Virus record (IMG/VR): IMGVR_UViG_3300034375_011170 | Location: 1-59,111 of that record | Direction: 5' to 3' (one strand) | Origin: a virus | Length of the DNA stretch: 59,111 nucleotides | Shown here: positions 21,088 through 27,826 of the stretch, piece by piece | How positions within the stretch are numbered: position 1 is the first letter of the stretch | Layout of the letters: the number at the start of each line of letters is the position of its first letter | The notes under the pieces: model-generated | The model's input: the letters and a program-made list of their open reading frames with translations, nothing else | What the model was told of the DNA's origin: nothing | The model's database searches: none | Position numbers and translations under genes: made by a program

Positions 21088-21331
21088 ATGTATATGTGTT
21101 TGAAAATGAAAAAAACTTCAGAGACGCCATGGCCATGACCACACAAAATTATTCTGGCTTTTCTTTGACTCTTTACTCCGTATTTGTCCTGAGAAAGAAC
21201 GAAAGGGTAAAACATGGCAGTACACTATCATAAAAGACATTACTGGTTTCTTCGATAAACAAATCAAAATTTATGGAAACCCCAGAAAAAATGTTATCTT
21301 AAAAATGGTTGAGGTGTATTATAAAGCTTGA
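21088..21331 (+). pseudogene. frameshifted remnant of a small gene
   Basis: AGGAG and ATG 21088 start a short reading that stops soon. Coding-like sequence continues in shifted frames: FENEKNFRDAMAMTTQNYSGF from about 21099, then PEKERKGKTWQYTIIKD to IKIYGNPRKNVILKMVEVYYKA ending TGA 21329. At least two frameshifts would rejoin them. The surrounding 21011-21453 has no other gene. Confidence 0.55.
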
Positions 21332-21394
21332 CCACTATAGAATAGTATATAATATTGAACTAAAATGAAACGGCCCCAAGCCAATAAAAAGCTC

Positions 21395-21423
21395 TTTACT
21401 TTCATAAAGGCCTAGGCTATAAT
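21395..21423 (+). promoter_or_regulatory. early-type promoter
   Basis: TTTACT 21395-21400, 17-nt spacer, TATAAT 21418-21423, then GTATAAATTGATAAAGGG. Confidence 0.9.
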
Positions 21424-21453
21424 ACGTGTATAAATTGATAAAGGGAATATACT

Positions 21454-22272
21454 ATGTCAAGAAATAAAACCCGTTTGCCGGTGATGACCGTTTCCTCCAA
21501 GCCCGTTGTTCATGAAGAAACTGACGAGCAAGTAAGTCAGCGTATTTACGACCGTTTCGACGTCCTTGGACTTCTGGCCGAGGCCTGTATTCTAGGTACG
21601 GCTCGCTCACTAATCGTTTCTGGTCCGGCTGGCCTGGGTAAGTCATATACGGTTGAGGAAAAGCTAGCCGGGCATACCAATAGTAGTTTGATTGTGAAGG
21701 GTTACGTTCGAGCAACCGGTCTGATTAAACTTCTATACAACTATCGTAATGAGGGGCAGGTTCTTGTATTCGACGACGCCGATACTATCTTTCATGACGA
21801 TACCTCACTCAATATTCTGAAGGCCGTTTGTGATACAACCGAGCAACGCCGAGTATCCTGGCTCTCCGAAGGCACTTTAATTGATGATGAAACCGGCGAG
21901 GAAGTTCCCAAGAGCTTCGACTTCAACGGCACAATTATCTTTATCACAAACCTTGACTTCGACGCCATGATTAATAAGCGTCATAAACTCACTCCACACC
22001 TGGAAGCACTTGTATCACGTAGTCACTATATTGACTTGTCACTTAAAACACGCCGTGACTACTTGATTCGTATCAAACAAGTGGTAAGCCAGGGTATGCT
22101 AAACAACTTTCTCTCGGACACTAATAAAGAAAAAGAGGTAATGGACTTCATTGAAGAAAACCAAAACAGCCTCCGAGAGCTTTCACTTCGTATGGCAATC
22201 AAAGTAGCCAACCTAAGAGCCGGCAATCCTCAGAACTGGCAACGCATCGCCCGTGTAACTTGTTGTAAGTAA
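21454..22272 (+). CDS. AAA-type ATPase
   Basis: 272 residues. Walker A is SGPAGLGKSYT (about 51-61) and Walker B VLVFDDADTIF (about 105-115); IIFITNLDFD near 165 fits sensor 1, and SRSHYIDLSLKTRRD the arginine-finger region. Similar stand-alone ATPases occur in large phages with unknown targets. It has its own promoter, AAGGG site, and higher GC than average. Confidence 0.78.
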   Translation: MSRNKTRLPVMTVSSKPVVHEETDEQVSQRIYDRFDVLGLLAEACILGTARSLIVSGPAGLGKSYTVEEKLAGHTNSSLIVKGYVRATGLIKLLYNYRNEGQVLVFDDADTIFHDDTSLNILKAVCDTTEQRRVSWLSEGTLIDDETGEEVPKSFDFNGTIIFITNLDFDAMINKRHKLTPHLEALVSRSHYIDLSLKTRRDYLIRIKQVVSQGMLNNFLSDTNKEKEVMDFIEENQNSLRELSLRMAIKVANLRAGNPQNWQRIARVTCCK

Positions 22273-22286
22273 AGGAATATAGACTA

Positions 22287-22451
22287 ATGACTCCCTTCGG
22301 AAAACTCCCCAAAGACGTACAACGTACCATGCAAAAAGAACTGGAAAAAGGCCAGACCTTTGAAATGTTTGAATTAAACTTCCAACAATGGTTTCCGTTG
22401 AATAATATAACAAAATTTGATGATAGTCTAATATACCGTAAGACTAAGTGA
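22287..22451 (+). CDS. small protein, unknown
   Basis: 54 residues, starting MTPFGKLPKDVQRTMQKEL, with a Trp/Phe-rich middle. AAAGGAA lies upstream and it follows the ATPase by 14 nt, so it is probably its operon partner. Confidence 0.62.
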   Translation: MTPFGKLPKDVQRTMQKELEKGQTFEMFELNFQQWFPLNNITKFDDSLIYRKTK

Positions 22452-22460
22452 TAGTGAAAA

Positions 22461-22508
22461 GATCGTATAGTTTTTTATGTAGTTTAAACTGTACGGTCTA
22501 ACCCTAAA
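22461..22508 (+). other. 13-bp RNA hairpin after ATPase operon
   Basis: GATCGTATAGTTT (22461-22473) pairs with AAACTGTACGGTC (22496-22508) using two G-U pairs, which only work as RNA. The loop is 22 nt. It may end the ATPase unit. The rest of 22509-22640 has a perfect palindrome ATAACATATGTTAT (22521-22534) and no gene. Confidence 0.55.
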
Positions 22509-22642
22509 CAATAACATATGTTATATAATAAGTGTTAAAAAAACGAATGATTAAAAATCCCCAAAAATAAACCTCAGCGAATCAACGATTGTATCAGTCG
22601 TGTACGGCGATGTATGGCCTTGAAATGGAGACTAGAAAAACA

Positions 22643-23041
22643 ATGAAATTCCACGAAATTATCCCTGGATTGATTGATGGTAAAAGGTATCGTCGCCGGA
22701 ATTGGAAAGACGCCACCAGATATATCTATGCTGATGTATATACTGATGGTAGCTATGACATATGCGATAACGATTCTTTTGTTGTTGACTCATCAATTGG
22801 TAACTGGCTTACTAGCGGTTATGATGAATGGGAAGAATACAAAGAATATCCCAAAAATCTAAGCTTTATTGAGGCATGTCGTATGGCAAAAGAAGATGGT
22901 GCTGTTGTTAGCACGGGCAGCCGTTCTAATTATGAATGGGATGATGGTGCACTGAGAATGCAACATTCAGTATATGTTATTTTTACAGATGAATGTGTTT
23001 TTGACAAATGGCATGTTGTTTATTATAAAGGAGAAAAGTAA
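22643..23041 (+). CDS. tandem DUF2829/Tad2-like protein, tentative
   Basis: 132 residues with two similar halves. Half one: MKFHEIIPGLIDGKRYRRRNW to DEWEEYKE. Half two: LSFIEACRMAKEDGAVVS to DKWHVVYYKG. The pattern F-x-E-x-x-x-x-L-x-x-GK-x-x-RR-x-W with a terminal D-x-W is typical of DUF2829/YRVK-type phage proteins, a group that includes the anti-Thoeris Tad2. Assignment is by eye. GGAG lies 11 nt before this ATG; the earlier ATG 22625 is possible. It ends in TAATG. Confidence 0.5.
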   Translation: MKFHEIIPGLIDGKRYRRRNWKDATRYIYADVYTDGSYDICDNDSFVVDSSIGNWLTSGYDEWEEYKEYPKNLSFIEACRMAKEDGAVVSTGSRSNYEWDDGALRMQHSVYVIFTDECVFDKWHVVYYKGEK

Positions 23042-23454
23042 TGACTGTACGTAATGAAAGCAAGCTAGCACTAGGTGATATGCATGCAGCTCATGTTCGT
23101 CATCTTATGATGGCTGAACGGGATGGTAAGACAATTCAACGTTATACTAATGGTTGGCATGATGTTCGCGAAAAATGCAATTGGTATCTAGATAATGTTT
23201 ATCGTGTCAAGCCAAATATTGAATTGCGTATTCCATGGGAAGTGATCGACCGGAGATGGCAATGGGCAGCTATGGATCGGAATCTAGAAGTGTTTATGTA
23301 CCCGGAAAAACCAAAAATTAGTGAAAACTACGACGACATGTGGGTTTCTGGTGGGGAAGATTATCGGCGGATTGATCATATCGTATTGTTCGATAATCTA
23401 CCAGACCATAGCGATTGGAAGTTCACACTAACAAAGCGACCAAATGATGTTTGA
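23041..23454 (+). CDS. phage protein with YRVKP motif
   Basis: 137 residues. NWYLDNVYRVKPN near 49-61 and IPWEVIDRRWQWAAMDRN near 64-81 fit a widespread phage family of unknown role. Coupled to the preceding gene by TAATG. Confidence 0.68.
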   Translation: MTVRNESKLALGDMHAAHVRHLMMAERDGKTIQRYTNGWHDVREKCNWYLDNVYRVKPNIELRIPWEVIDRRWQWAAMDRNLEVFMYPEKPKISENYDDMWVSGGEDYRRIDHIVLFDNLPDHSDWKFTLTKRPNDV

Positions 23455-23911
23455 TTTTAATAATTTGAAAATTGGTGATACTGTTTATCGGGTTATCGAA
23501 GAGTGCCGGATGTTTGATGATACCCCTGACAAAGAATTCGCTGAGTTTGATGGTAAGGTGTGGTTTCGGTATACAGCCAAAACGTGGGTTGGAAAGATAA
23601 AAGAACTAACAGTGACTGGCAAAACCGCAACAAACATTGAAGGTGATATTGGTAATTCTGGGGATAAATATGAACTTCTTGATCGGGTTTATCTAGTTGA
23701 CGATAAATGTGATTATCAGTATATCACAATTGAAGATATTAACGAACATGGAACTGTTGAGTATTTCACTGATAGAAAAGAAGCTGAGGAAAAAGTATCA
23801 AAGATTAATCGAATGCATGATCGAAATTTCTCAACATTGAAAGAAGCTGAGGAACATCAGAAAAACGGTAGATTGTTAAAAATGAATATTCTAAAGTCTC
23901 TGGGAGATTGA
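23444..23911 (+). CDS. unknown protein
   Basis: 155 residues. MFDFNNLKIGDTVYRV begins a small beta domain, and KEAEEKVSKINRM a C-terminal helix. ATGATG start; either could be used. Overlaps the preceding gene. Last gene of the rightward early block. Confidence 0.65.
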   Translation: MMFDFNNLKIGDTVYRVIEECRMFDDTPDKEFAEFDGKVWFRYTAKTWVGKIKELTVTGKTATNIEGDIGNSGDKYELLDRVYLVDDKCDYQYITIEDINEHGTVEYFTDRKEAEEKVSKINRMHDRNFSTLKEAEEHQKNGRLLKMNILKSLGD

Positions 23912-23923
23912 TATGTGTAACGT

Positions 23924-24040
23924 ACCAACATGGCTGACCAACTCTCGTGACCAACATGGCTGACCAACTCTCGTGACCAACATGGCTGACCAACTCTCGT
24001 GACCAACTTCCTTGACCAACTTCCTTGACCAACTTCCCTG
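23924..24040 (+). repeat. 13-bp tandem repeat, nine units
   Basis: Units fit ACCAACNNNCNTG. The first six alternate between two versions, forming three exact 26-bp repeats (23924-24001); the last three are ACCAACTTCCTTG-type. No ORF spans it convincingly. Confidence 0.9.
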
Positions 24041-24058
24041 ACAACATGGTGTAAAAAA

Positions 24059-24083
24059 AGGCGGTCAAAAGCCGCCCATACTT
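24059..24083 (+). terminator. terminator of rightward early block
   Basis: GGCGG and CCGCC form a stem around TCAAAAG, followed by ATACTTTTC. Confidence 0.6.
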
Positions 24084-24202
24084 TTCTATTATAACAATGA
24101 TTCCGGAAGTGTAATATACAATCCACTATACGTTTTTAATAATTTCTAAAATTAAGTTTTCATAATTCAATTCAATAGTAATGTATGTTTAATGCATAAT
24201 GG

Positions 24203-24251
24203 GTATAATAAGGTCTAATGATAATTGCCTAACAGCTAGACCTTATTATAC
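24203..24251. repeat. perfect 15-bp inverted repeat
   Basis: GTATAATAAGGTCTA (24203-24217) and its exact complement (24237-24251) flank a 19-nt loop. It sits between two tandem-repeat arrays in a 690-bp gene-free region between convergent blocks. It might be a protein-binding site or cruciform; no T-tract supports a terminator. Confidence 0.8.
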
Positions 24252-24290
24252 ATTGTAATATAGTGTGTTGTATTGTATAATATGTTGGAT

Positions 24291-24412
24291 TCTTGGTTGC
24301 GCATTCTTGGTTCTAGAATCTTGGTTGCGCATTCCTGTTAGATTCCTGGTTGTAGATTCTTGGTTGCGCATTCTTGGTTCGCGAATCCTGGTTCCGGATT
24401 CTTGGTTCTCGA
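24291..24412. repeat. degenerate tandem repeat, unit about 13 bp
   Basis: About nine or ten copies of GATTCTTGGTTGC-like sequence with 12-15 bp spacing. Both strands are open in places, but the repeats are not codon-periodic with any recognisable protein. Confidence 0.8.
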
Positions 24413-24414
24413 TC

Positions 24415-24533
24415 GTTAAACGCTGGGTTAGGAAGGATCCGTTACATCGAAAGGATATTTCGGAAATGAGTTGTTTTCTTTCTTCGAACACGATGGAACC
24501 GATTAGTTCATTTCGAAACTCGTGGCGTTTAAC
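24415..24533 (-). ncRNA. candidate structured leftward RNA
   Basis: GTTAAACGC (24415-24423) pairs with GCGTTTAAC (24525-24533), enclosing nested GAGTT/AACTC pairing. A promoter of the array type lies just upstream on the minus strand (24544-24572). No ORF is seen. Confidence 0.45.
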
Positions 24534-24543
24534 TTAGTTTTAT

Positions 24544-24572
24544 ATCTTAACCGTTTAGGGGCTGAAAGTAAA
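24544..24572 (-). promoter_or_regulatory. leftward promoter for candidate RNA
   Basis: Minus strand TTTACT (24572-24567), 17-nt spacer, TAAGAT (24549-24544). It points away from all genes into the repeat region. Confidence 0.55.
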
Positions 24573-24601
24573 GGGGTAATCCGTTGAATTCATTAATTTT
24601 T

Positions 24602-24850
24602 TTATGGCGATCGCGCGCTTCGGTCATAAAATATGAATATGCCGACGGCGCGCCCAAGCACCTTATGAACTTGACCCATGATATCCGCAGCTAGCAAAGC
24701 GTCTCCGTTTGAAACTTTTAAGGCCACAGACATTAAAGTGCTGTTGGCATTAATCCGTTCAAATAAATCTGAACTGGTTTCCAAAGTTTTTAATGAAGGT
24801 TCAATTTCAGGCTGCCAAGAAAAAGTTTCCATTACATCGCCGAGTTTCAT
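24602..24850 (-). CDS. small protein, unknown (cassette array)
   Basis: 82 residues, starting MKLGDVMETFSWQPE, predicted helical. Last cassette of the leftward array, with its own promoter. No UUCG hairpin follows it. Its C-terminus (FYDRSARSP) is encoded by GC-rich sequence including GCGCGC. Confidence 0.65.
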   Translation of the reverse strand: MKLGDVMETFSWQPEIEPSLKTLETSSDLFERINANSTLMSVALKVSNGDALLAADIMGQVHKVLGRAVGIFIFYDRSARSP

Positions 24851-24876
24851 AAAACTTCTCCATAAGATTAAACCCC

Positions 24877-24905
24877 ATTATACCCTAAGCTGCCATGGAA
24901 GTAAA
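24877..24905 (-). promoter_or_regulatory. array promoter
   Basis: TTTACT, 17 nt, TATAAT on the minus strand. GCGCGC at 24924-24929, 18 nt upstream of the -35. Confidence 0.92.
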
Positions 24906-24930
24906 GAGGTTTTTTATGGCCTGGCGCGCT

Positions 24931-24946
24931 GGGAGCCGAAGCTCCC
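24931..24946 (-). terminator. UUCG hairpin
   Basis: GGGAGC-TTCG-GCTCCC after the gene at 24952-25173; it runs directly into GCGCGC instead of a U-tract. Confidence 0.7.
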
Positions 24947-24951
24947 ATTTC

Positions 24952-25173
24952 TCATTTATTTTTAACCCATGGAATTTTCTCCAAATCTTTTCCAATCGCC
25001 TGCTCAATACGATCAATTGCATCATACTCATTATCAGCTACGCATAAAATGCCATAACCATCACCAATGGCGATAAACGGCCCGAGACGACCAACCAATC
25101 GTTCACAAACCAACGTACCATTCTCATAGGCACGACGTATATTAATATCATTCAAACACATCAGCAAACCCAT
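24952..25173 (-). CDS. small protein, unknown (cassette array)
   Basis: 73 residues, starting MGLLMCLNDINIRRAYENG, with GPFIAIGDGYGILCVADNEYDAID in the middle. A small alpha/beta protein by appearance. Single-gene cassette with AAGGAGTT upstream of the ATG. Confidence 0.7.
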   Translation of the reverse strand: MGLLMCLNDINIRRAYENGTLVCERLVGRLGPFIAIGDGYGILCVADNEYDAIDRIEQAIGKDLEKIPWVKNK

Positions 25174-25202
25174 AGATTTAACTCCTTATTACCTATAGGT
25201 AT

Positions 25203-25231
25203 GTTATACCCTAAGCTGCCATGGAAGTAAA
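25203..25231 (-). promoter_or_regulatory. array promoter
   Basis: TTTACT, 17 nt, TATAAC. GCGCGC at 25250-25255. Confidence 0.9.
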
Positions 25232-25253
25232 GAGGTTTTATATGGCCTGGCGC

Positions 25254-25274
25254 GCTGGAGGAAATCCCTCCAGC
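25254..25274 (-). terminator. terminator hairpin
   Basis: GCTGGAGGGATTTCCTCCAGC, a 7-8 bp stem just after the gene at 25282-25374. Confidence 0.65.
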
Positions 25275-25281
25275 TTTACGT

Positions 25282-25374
25282 TTATTTTTCTCGGTAATTG
25301 ATATCAATCAATAGCATTACGGCGATCCCGATAAACAAAACGGTGAAATAGACAAACACTCCAGCATAAGTCAT
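25282..25374 (-). CDS. 30-residue membrane peptide
   Basis: Starts MTYAGVFVYFTVLFIG; one membrane segment to about residue 23, then a charged tail NYREK. Its ATG overlaps the preceding stop (TAATG), so it is coupled to the other membrane peptide. Confidence 0.55.
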   Translation of the reverse strand: MTYAGVFVYFTVLFIGIAVMLLIDINYREK

Positions 25375-25445
25375 TAATAGTTCTCCAGTACAAACAGATC
25401 ATAAGCTACAAGGCCAATGATAACGAACACGAAAAAAGTAGTCAT
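25374..25445 (-). CDS. 23-residue membrane peptide
   Basis: MTTFFVFVIIGLVAYDLFVLENY: one short membrane segment. First gene of the only two-gene cassette in the array, directly after the promoter at 25472-25500. Confidence 0.5.
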   Translation of the reverse strand: MTTFFVFVIIGLVAYDLFVLENY

Positions 25446-25471
25446 AGCGAACCCCTAAAAGCTATAGGTAC

Positions 25472-25500
25472 ATTATACCCTAAGCTGCCATGGAAGTAAA
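25472..25500 (-). promoter_or_regulatory. array promoter
   Basis: TTTACT, 17 nt, TATAAT. GCGCGC at 25519-25524. Confidence 0.92.
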
Positions 25501-25535
25501 GAGGTTTTCTATGGCCCAGCGCGCGATGGAGAAAA

Positions 25536-25551
25536 GGGGGCCGAAGCCCCC
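25536..25551 (-). terminator. UUCG terminator
   Basis: GGGGGC-TTCG-GCCCCC followed by TTTT on the minus strand. Confidence 0.85.
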
Positions 25552-25556
25552 TTAAA

Positions 25557-25805
25557 TCAGGCTACCTCAATTTCGGGTTCGGAGGCTTTGGCCTTAGTAT
25601 CGGCAAAGCTTTCACCGGTTGCCCGGCCATTACGGACAGCCGAACGATAAGCACGGGTAGCTTCCTTAATACCGAATCCATCCTTTTCCAAGTTTTCGGA
25701 ATGGATAGCTTCCACGATCAGGGGAAGGACATCTTCCATAGCCTTGTCGGTGTTAGCGTTCATTACTCCAGCGACAACCGAACGGCGAGTAGGGCGATTC
25801 CACAT
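25557..25805 (-). CDS. array paralogue family A, copy 1
   Basis: 82 residues, starting MWNRPTRRSVVAGVM. Shares start, AVLPLIVEA-type core (EDVLPLIVEAIHSENLEKDGFG), TRAYRSAVRNGRA and the EPEIEVA end with the genes at 25937 and 29003, and the start with 28090. Helical, unknown function. Confidence 0.75.
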   Translation of the reverse strand: MWNRPTRRSVVAGVMNANTDKAMEDVLPLIVEAIHSENLEKDGFGIKEATRAYRSAVRNGRATGESFADTKAKASEPEIEVA

Positions 25806-25833
25806 AGCTTTAACTCCTTATTAACTATACCCC

Positions 25834-25862
25834 ATTGTACCCTAAGCTGCCATGGAAGTAAA
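25834..25862 (-). promoter_or_regulatory. array promoter
   Basis: TTTACT, 17 nt, TACAAT. GCGCGC at 25895-25900, 32 nt upstream. Confidence 0.88.
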
Positions 25863-25915
25863 GAGGTTTTCTTAGGTTTTTTAAGAATCCTCCGGCGCGC
25901 TCTGGCAAAAGAAAA

Positions 25916-25931
25916 GGGGGCCGAAGCCCCC
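25916..25931 (-). terminator. UUCG terminator
   Basis: GGGGGC-TTCG-GCCCCC followed by TTTTC. Confidence 0.85.
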
Positions 25932-25936
25932 TTAAA

Positions 25937-26185
25937 TCAGGCTACCTCAATTTCGGGTTCGGCAGCCTTAGCTTTAGAATCAGCATAGCTTTCACCAGGA
26001 GCACGACCGTTGCGAACAGCCGAACGATAGGCACGGGTAGCTTCCTTAATGCCAAAGCCATCTTTCTCTAAGTTTTCGGAATGGATAGCTTCCACGATCA
26101 AAGGCAAAACGGCTTCCATAGGCTGGCCTTCGTTAGCAGACATAACAGAGGCAACAACCGAACGGCGAGTAGGACGATTCCACAT
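25937..26185 (-). CDS. array paralogue family A, copy 2
   Basis: 82 residues, starting MWNRPTRRSVVASVM; nearly the same as copy 1 except around residues 15-25 (SANEGQPMEAV). The DNA is diverged at third codon positions, so the duplication is not very recent and the protein is under selection. Confidence 0.75.
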   Translation of the reverse strand: MWNRPTRRSVVASVMSANEGQPMEAVLPLIVEAIHSENLEKDGFGIKEATRAYRSAVRNGRAPGESYADSKAKAAEPEIEVA

Positions 26186-26214
26186 AGCTTTAACTCCTTA
26201 TTAACTATAGGTAT

Positions 26215-26243
26215 GTTATACCCTAAGCTGCCATGGAAGTAAA
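26215..26243 (-). promoter_or_regulatory. array promoter
   Basis: TTTACT, 17 nt, TATAAC. GCGCGC at 26278-26283, 34 nt upstream. Confidence 0.9.
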
Positions 26244-26284
26244 GAGGTTTTCTTAAGTTTTCTTAAAAAATCCGCGAGCGCGCT

Positions 26285-26302
26285 GGGGAGCCGAAGCTCC
26301 CC
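26285..26302 (-). terminator. UUCG hairpin
   Basis: GGGGAGC-TTCG-GCTCCCC, running into GCGCGC without a U-tract. Confidence 0.7.
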
Positions 26303-26308
26303 GTTGGA

Positions 26309-26482
26309 TCATGCTATGCTAGTATGGATTCTACGAAGGGATTCTTCGTCGATACCTTTCAATTCTTGTAGTGTACGTTTACGGATAGTCATCCGGTCCG
26401 AATCCTTGTGCATCGGATTGCTCATAATTTTGTCAGTGATGTGATTTGTAATCTCACGGCGGATGGCGGCAATGGTTTTCAT
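26309..26482 (-). CDS. small basic protein (cassette array)
   Basis: 57 residues, starting MKTIAAIRREITNHITDKIM, helical, with RMTIRKRTLQELKG in the middle. AAGGAGTT precedes the ATG. No family recognised. Confidence 0.65.
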   Translation of the reverse strand: MKTIAAIRREITNHITDKIMSNPMHKDSDRMTIRKRTLQELKGIDEESLRRIHTSIA

Positions 26483-26510
26483 AGCAGAACTCCTTAAAAG
26501 CTATAGGTAC

Positions 26511-26539
26511 ATTATACCCTATGCTGCTATGGAAGTAAA
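26511..26539 (-). promoter_or_regulatory. array promoter
   Basis: TTTACT, 17 nt, TATAAT. GCGCGC at 26557-26562, 17 nt upstream. Confidence 0.9.
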
Positions 26540-26563
26540 GAGGTTTTCTATGGCCAGCGCGCT

Positions 26564-26579
26564 GGGAGCCGAAGCTCCC
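26564..26579 (-). terminator. UUCG hairpin
   Basis: GGGAGC-TTCG-GCTCCC running into GCGCGC. Confidence 0.7.
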
Positions 26580-26585
26580 CTTTCC

Positions 26586-26783
26586 TTATTCTTTCAACAT
26601 ACGTATTAGCATTTTTACTACGGCTGGATTATCCATTTTAAAGATTTTGGTATTTTGGCCTGTATTCTGTGGTGGCACATATTCAAACCACGCACCGCTC
26701 TCATCCCGGCGAAAGCGAAGGCACTCCCCGGCTGGACGGTCGATATCACCTAACACTAGATTGCCGTAATTATTTTTATTCAT
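26586..26783 (-). CDS. small protein, unknown (cassette array)
   Basis: 65 residues, starting MNKNNYGNLVLGDIDRPAG, with a beta-rich first half (FRRDESGAWFEYVPP). Single-gene cassette. Confidence 0.65.
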   Translation of the reverse strand: MNKNNYGNLVLGDIDRPAGECLRFRRDESGAWFEYVPPQNTGQNTKIFKMDNPAVVKMLIRMLKE

Positions 26784-26812
26784 CAGCAGGTCTCCTTAAA
26801 AGCTATAGGTAC

Positions 26813-26841
26813 ATTATACCTTAAACGGGCATGGAAGTAAA
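26813..26841 (-). promoter_or_regulatory. array promoter
   Basis: TTTACT, 17 nt, TATAAT. GCGCGC at 26860-26865, 18 nt upstream. Confidence 0.9.
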
Positions 26842-26878
26842 GAGGTTTTTTATGGCCAAGCGCGCGATCGCGAAAAAA

Positions 26879-26894
26879 GGGAGCCGAAGCTCCC
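26879..26894 (-). terminator. UUCG terminator
   Basis: GGGAGC-TTCG-GCTCCC followed by TTTTTTCG. Confidence 0.85.
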
Positions 26895-26900
26895 CTTTCC

Positions 26901-27074
26901 TTACTCATCAATATTAGCTAGAGCAGCTGGGCGCCAATCATAATCAAACGCAGCGAGTTGACGGGCAAGCTCACACAAAAACGTCCAGTCGTCACCGTAG
27001 ACCCGGCACTCTTTAATATAACGGTCATAAACGGCAGAAGCGGCTTCAAAGGCAACACGAGTGGTAATCATCAT
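26901..27074 (-). CDS. array paralogue family B, copy 1
   Basis: 57 residues from ATGATG, starting MMITTRVAFEAASAVYDRY. Shares TRVAFEAA-x-AVY-x-x-Y, then DD-x-x-FL-x-E and RQLA-x-x-D-Y with the genes at 27538 and 27827. Unknown function. Confidence 0.68.
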   Translation of the reverse strand: MMITTRVAFEAASAVYDRYIKECRVYGDDWTFLCELARQLAAFDYDWRPAALANIDE

Positions 27075-27100
27075 TTAAGGCTCCTTATTAACTATAGGTC

Positions 27101-27129
27101 ATTATACCCTAAGCTGCCGTGGAAGTAAA
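27101..27129 (-). promoter_or_regulatory. array promoter
   Basis: TTTACT, 17 nt, TATAAT. GCGCGC at 27152-27157, 22 nt upstream. Confidence 0.92.
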
Positions 27130-27173
27130 GAGGTTTTCTTAGAATTCTTCGGCGCGCTTCGGGTAAGAAAAAA

Positions 27174-27187
27174 GGGGCCGAAGCCCC
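27174..27187 (-). terminator. UUCG terminator
   Basis: GGGGC-TTCG-GCCCC followed by TTTTTTC. Confidence 0.85.
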
Positions 27188-27192
27188 TTTCC

Positions 27193-27423
27193 TCAAAGTT
27201 CTTTTTCAACTATTTCAATATATTCGTTCAGAATATCACGAACATTTTTTACATCATAAAGATCGGCGAAAGTAAAAGTTGGGGAATTATAAGAATCTCC
27301 AGGGATAACTTCTAACTCAATAGTTAGCTGGGTAGAATTATCAGCAAATTCCTCAATATATATTCCCATTTTTTCGTGGCTAAGGTCGAAGCCTTCAGAA
27401 ATATAAGAATTTTTGATAGACAT
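27193..27423 (-). CDS. small acidic protein (cassette array)
   Basis: 76 residues, starting MSIKNSYISEGFDLSHEKMG, with a beta-rich middle (STQLTIELEVIPGD) and a C-terminal helix. No family recognised. Confidence 0.68.
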   Translation of the reverse strand: MSIKNSYISEGFDLSHEKMGIYIEEFADNSTQLTIELEVIPGDSYNSPTFTFADLYDVKNVRDILNEYIEIVEKEL

Positions 27424-27449
27424 AATTTGCTCCTTTAAGTTATAAGAGT

Positions 27450-27478
27450 ATATTACCCTAAGCTACCGTGGAAGTAAA
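27450..27478 (-). promoter_or_regulatory. array promoter
   Basis: TTTACT, 17 nt, TAATAT (weaker -10). GCGCGC at 27501-27506, 22 nt upstream. Confidence 0.85.
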
Positions 27479-27518
27479 GAGGTTTTCTTAGAATCCGTGA
27501 GCGCGCCATCGCGAAAAA

Positions 27519-27532
27519 GGGGCCGAAGCCCC
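27519..27532 (-). terminator. UUCG terminator
   Basis: GGGGC-TTCG-GCCCC followed by TTTTTCG. Confidence 0.85.
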
Positions 27533-27537
27533 TTTCC

Positions 27538-27717
27538 TTATGTAAAGTCGTATCCTAGTGCTTTTAATAAAGCCTCGGCGCATCTACGGTCATAATCGGC
27601 GAGTTGACGGGATATCTCAGACAAAAACTTCGAGTCGTCATCGGACGTCCGGCCCTCAGCAATATATTTGTCATAAACGGCACAAGCGGCCTCGTAGGCA
27701 AGACGGGTCTTAATCAT
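27538..27717 (-). CDS. array paralogue family B, copy 2
   Basis: 59 residues, starting MIKTRLAYEAACAVYDKY; includes GRTSDDDSKFLSEISRQLADYD. Related to the cassettes on both sides. AAGGAGTT upstream. Confidence 0.68.
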   Translation of the reverse strand: MIKTRLAYEAACAVYDKYIAEGRTSDDDSKFLSEISRQLADYDRRCAEALLKALGYDFT

Positions 27718-27745
27718 AGTAGAACTCCTTAGTAACTATAGGTAT

Positions 27746-27774
27746 GTTATACCCTAAACGGGCATAGAAGTAAA
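27746..27774 (-). promoter_or_regulatory. array promoter
   Basis: TTTACT, 17 nt, TATAAC. GCGCGC at 27797-27802, 22 nt upstream. Confidence 0.9.
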
Positions 27775-27803
27775 GAGGTTTTCTTAGAATTCTTCAGCGC
27801 GCT

Positions 27804-27821
27804 GGGGAGCCGAAGCTCCCC
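27804..27821 (-). terminator. UUCG hairpin
   Basis: GGGGAGC-TTCG-GCTCCCC running into GCGCGC. Confidence 0.7.
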
Positions 27822-27826
27822 GTTGA

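Noticed and set aside
23805-24126. Minus-strand repeat-encoding ORFs (GQGSWSRELV-type)
   Set aside because: They are simply the 13-bp tandem repeat translated and lack start signals.
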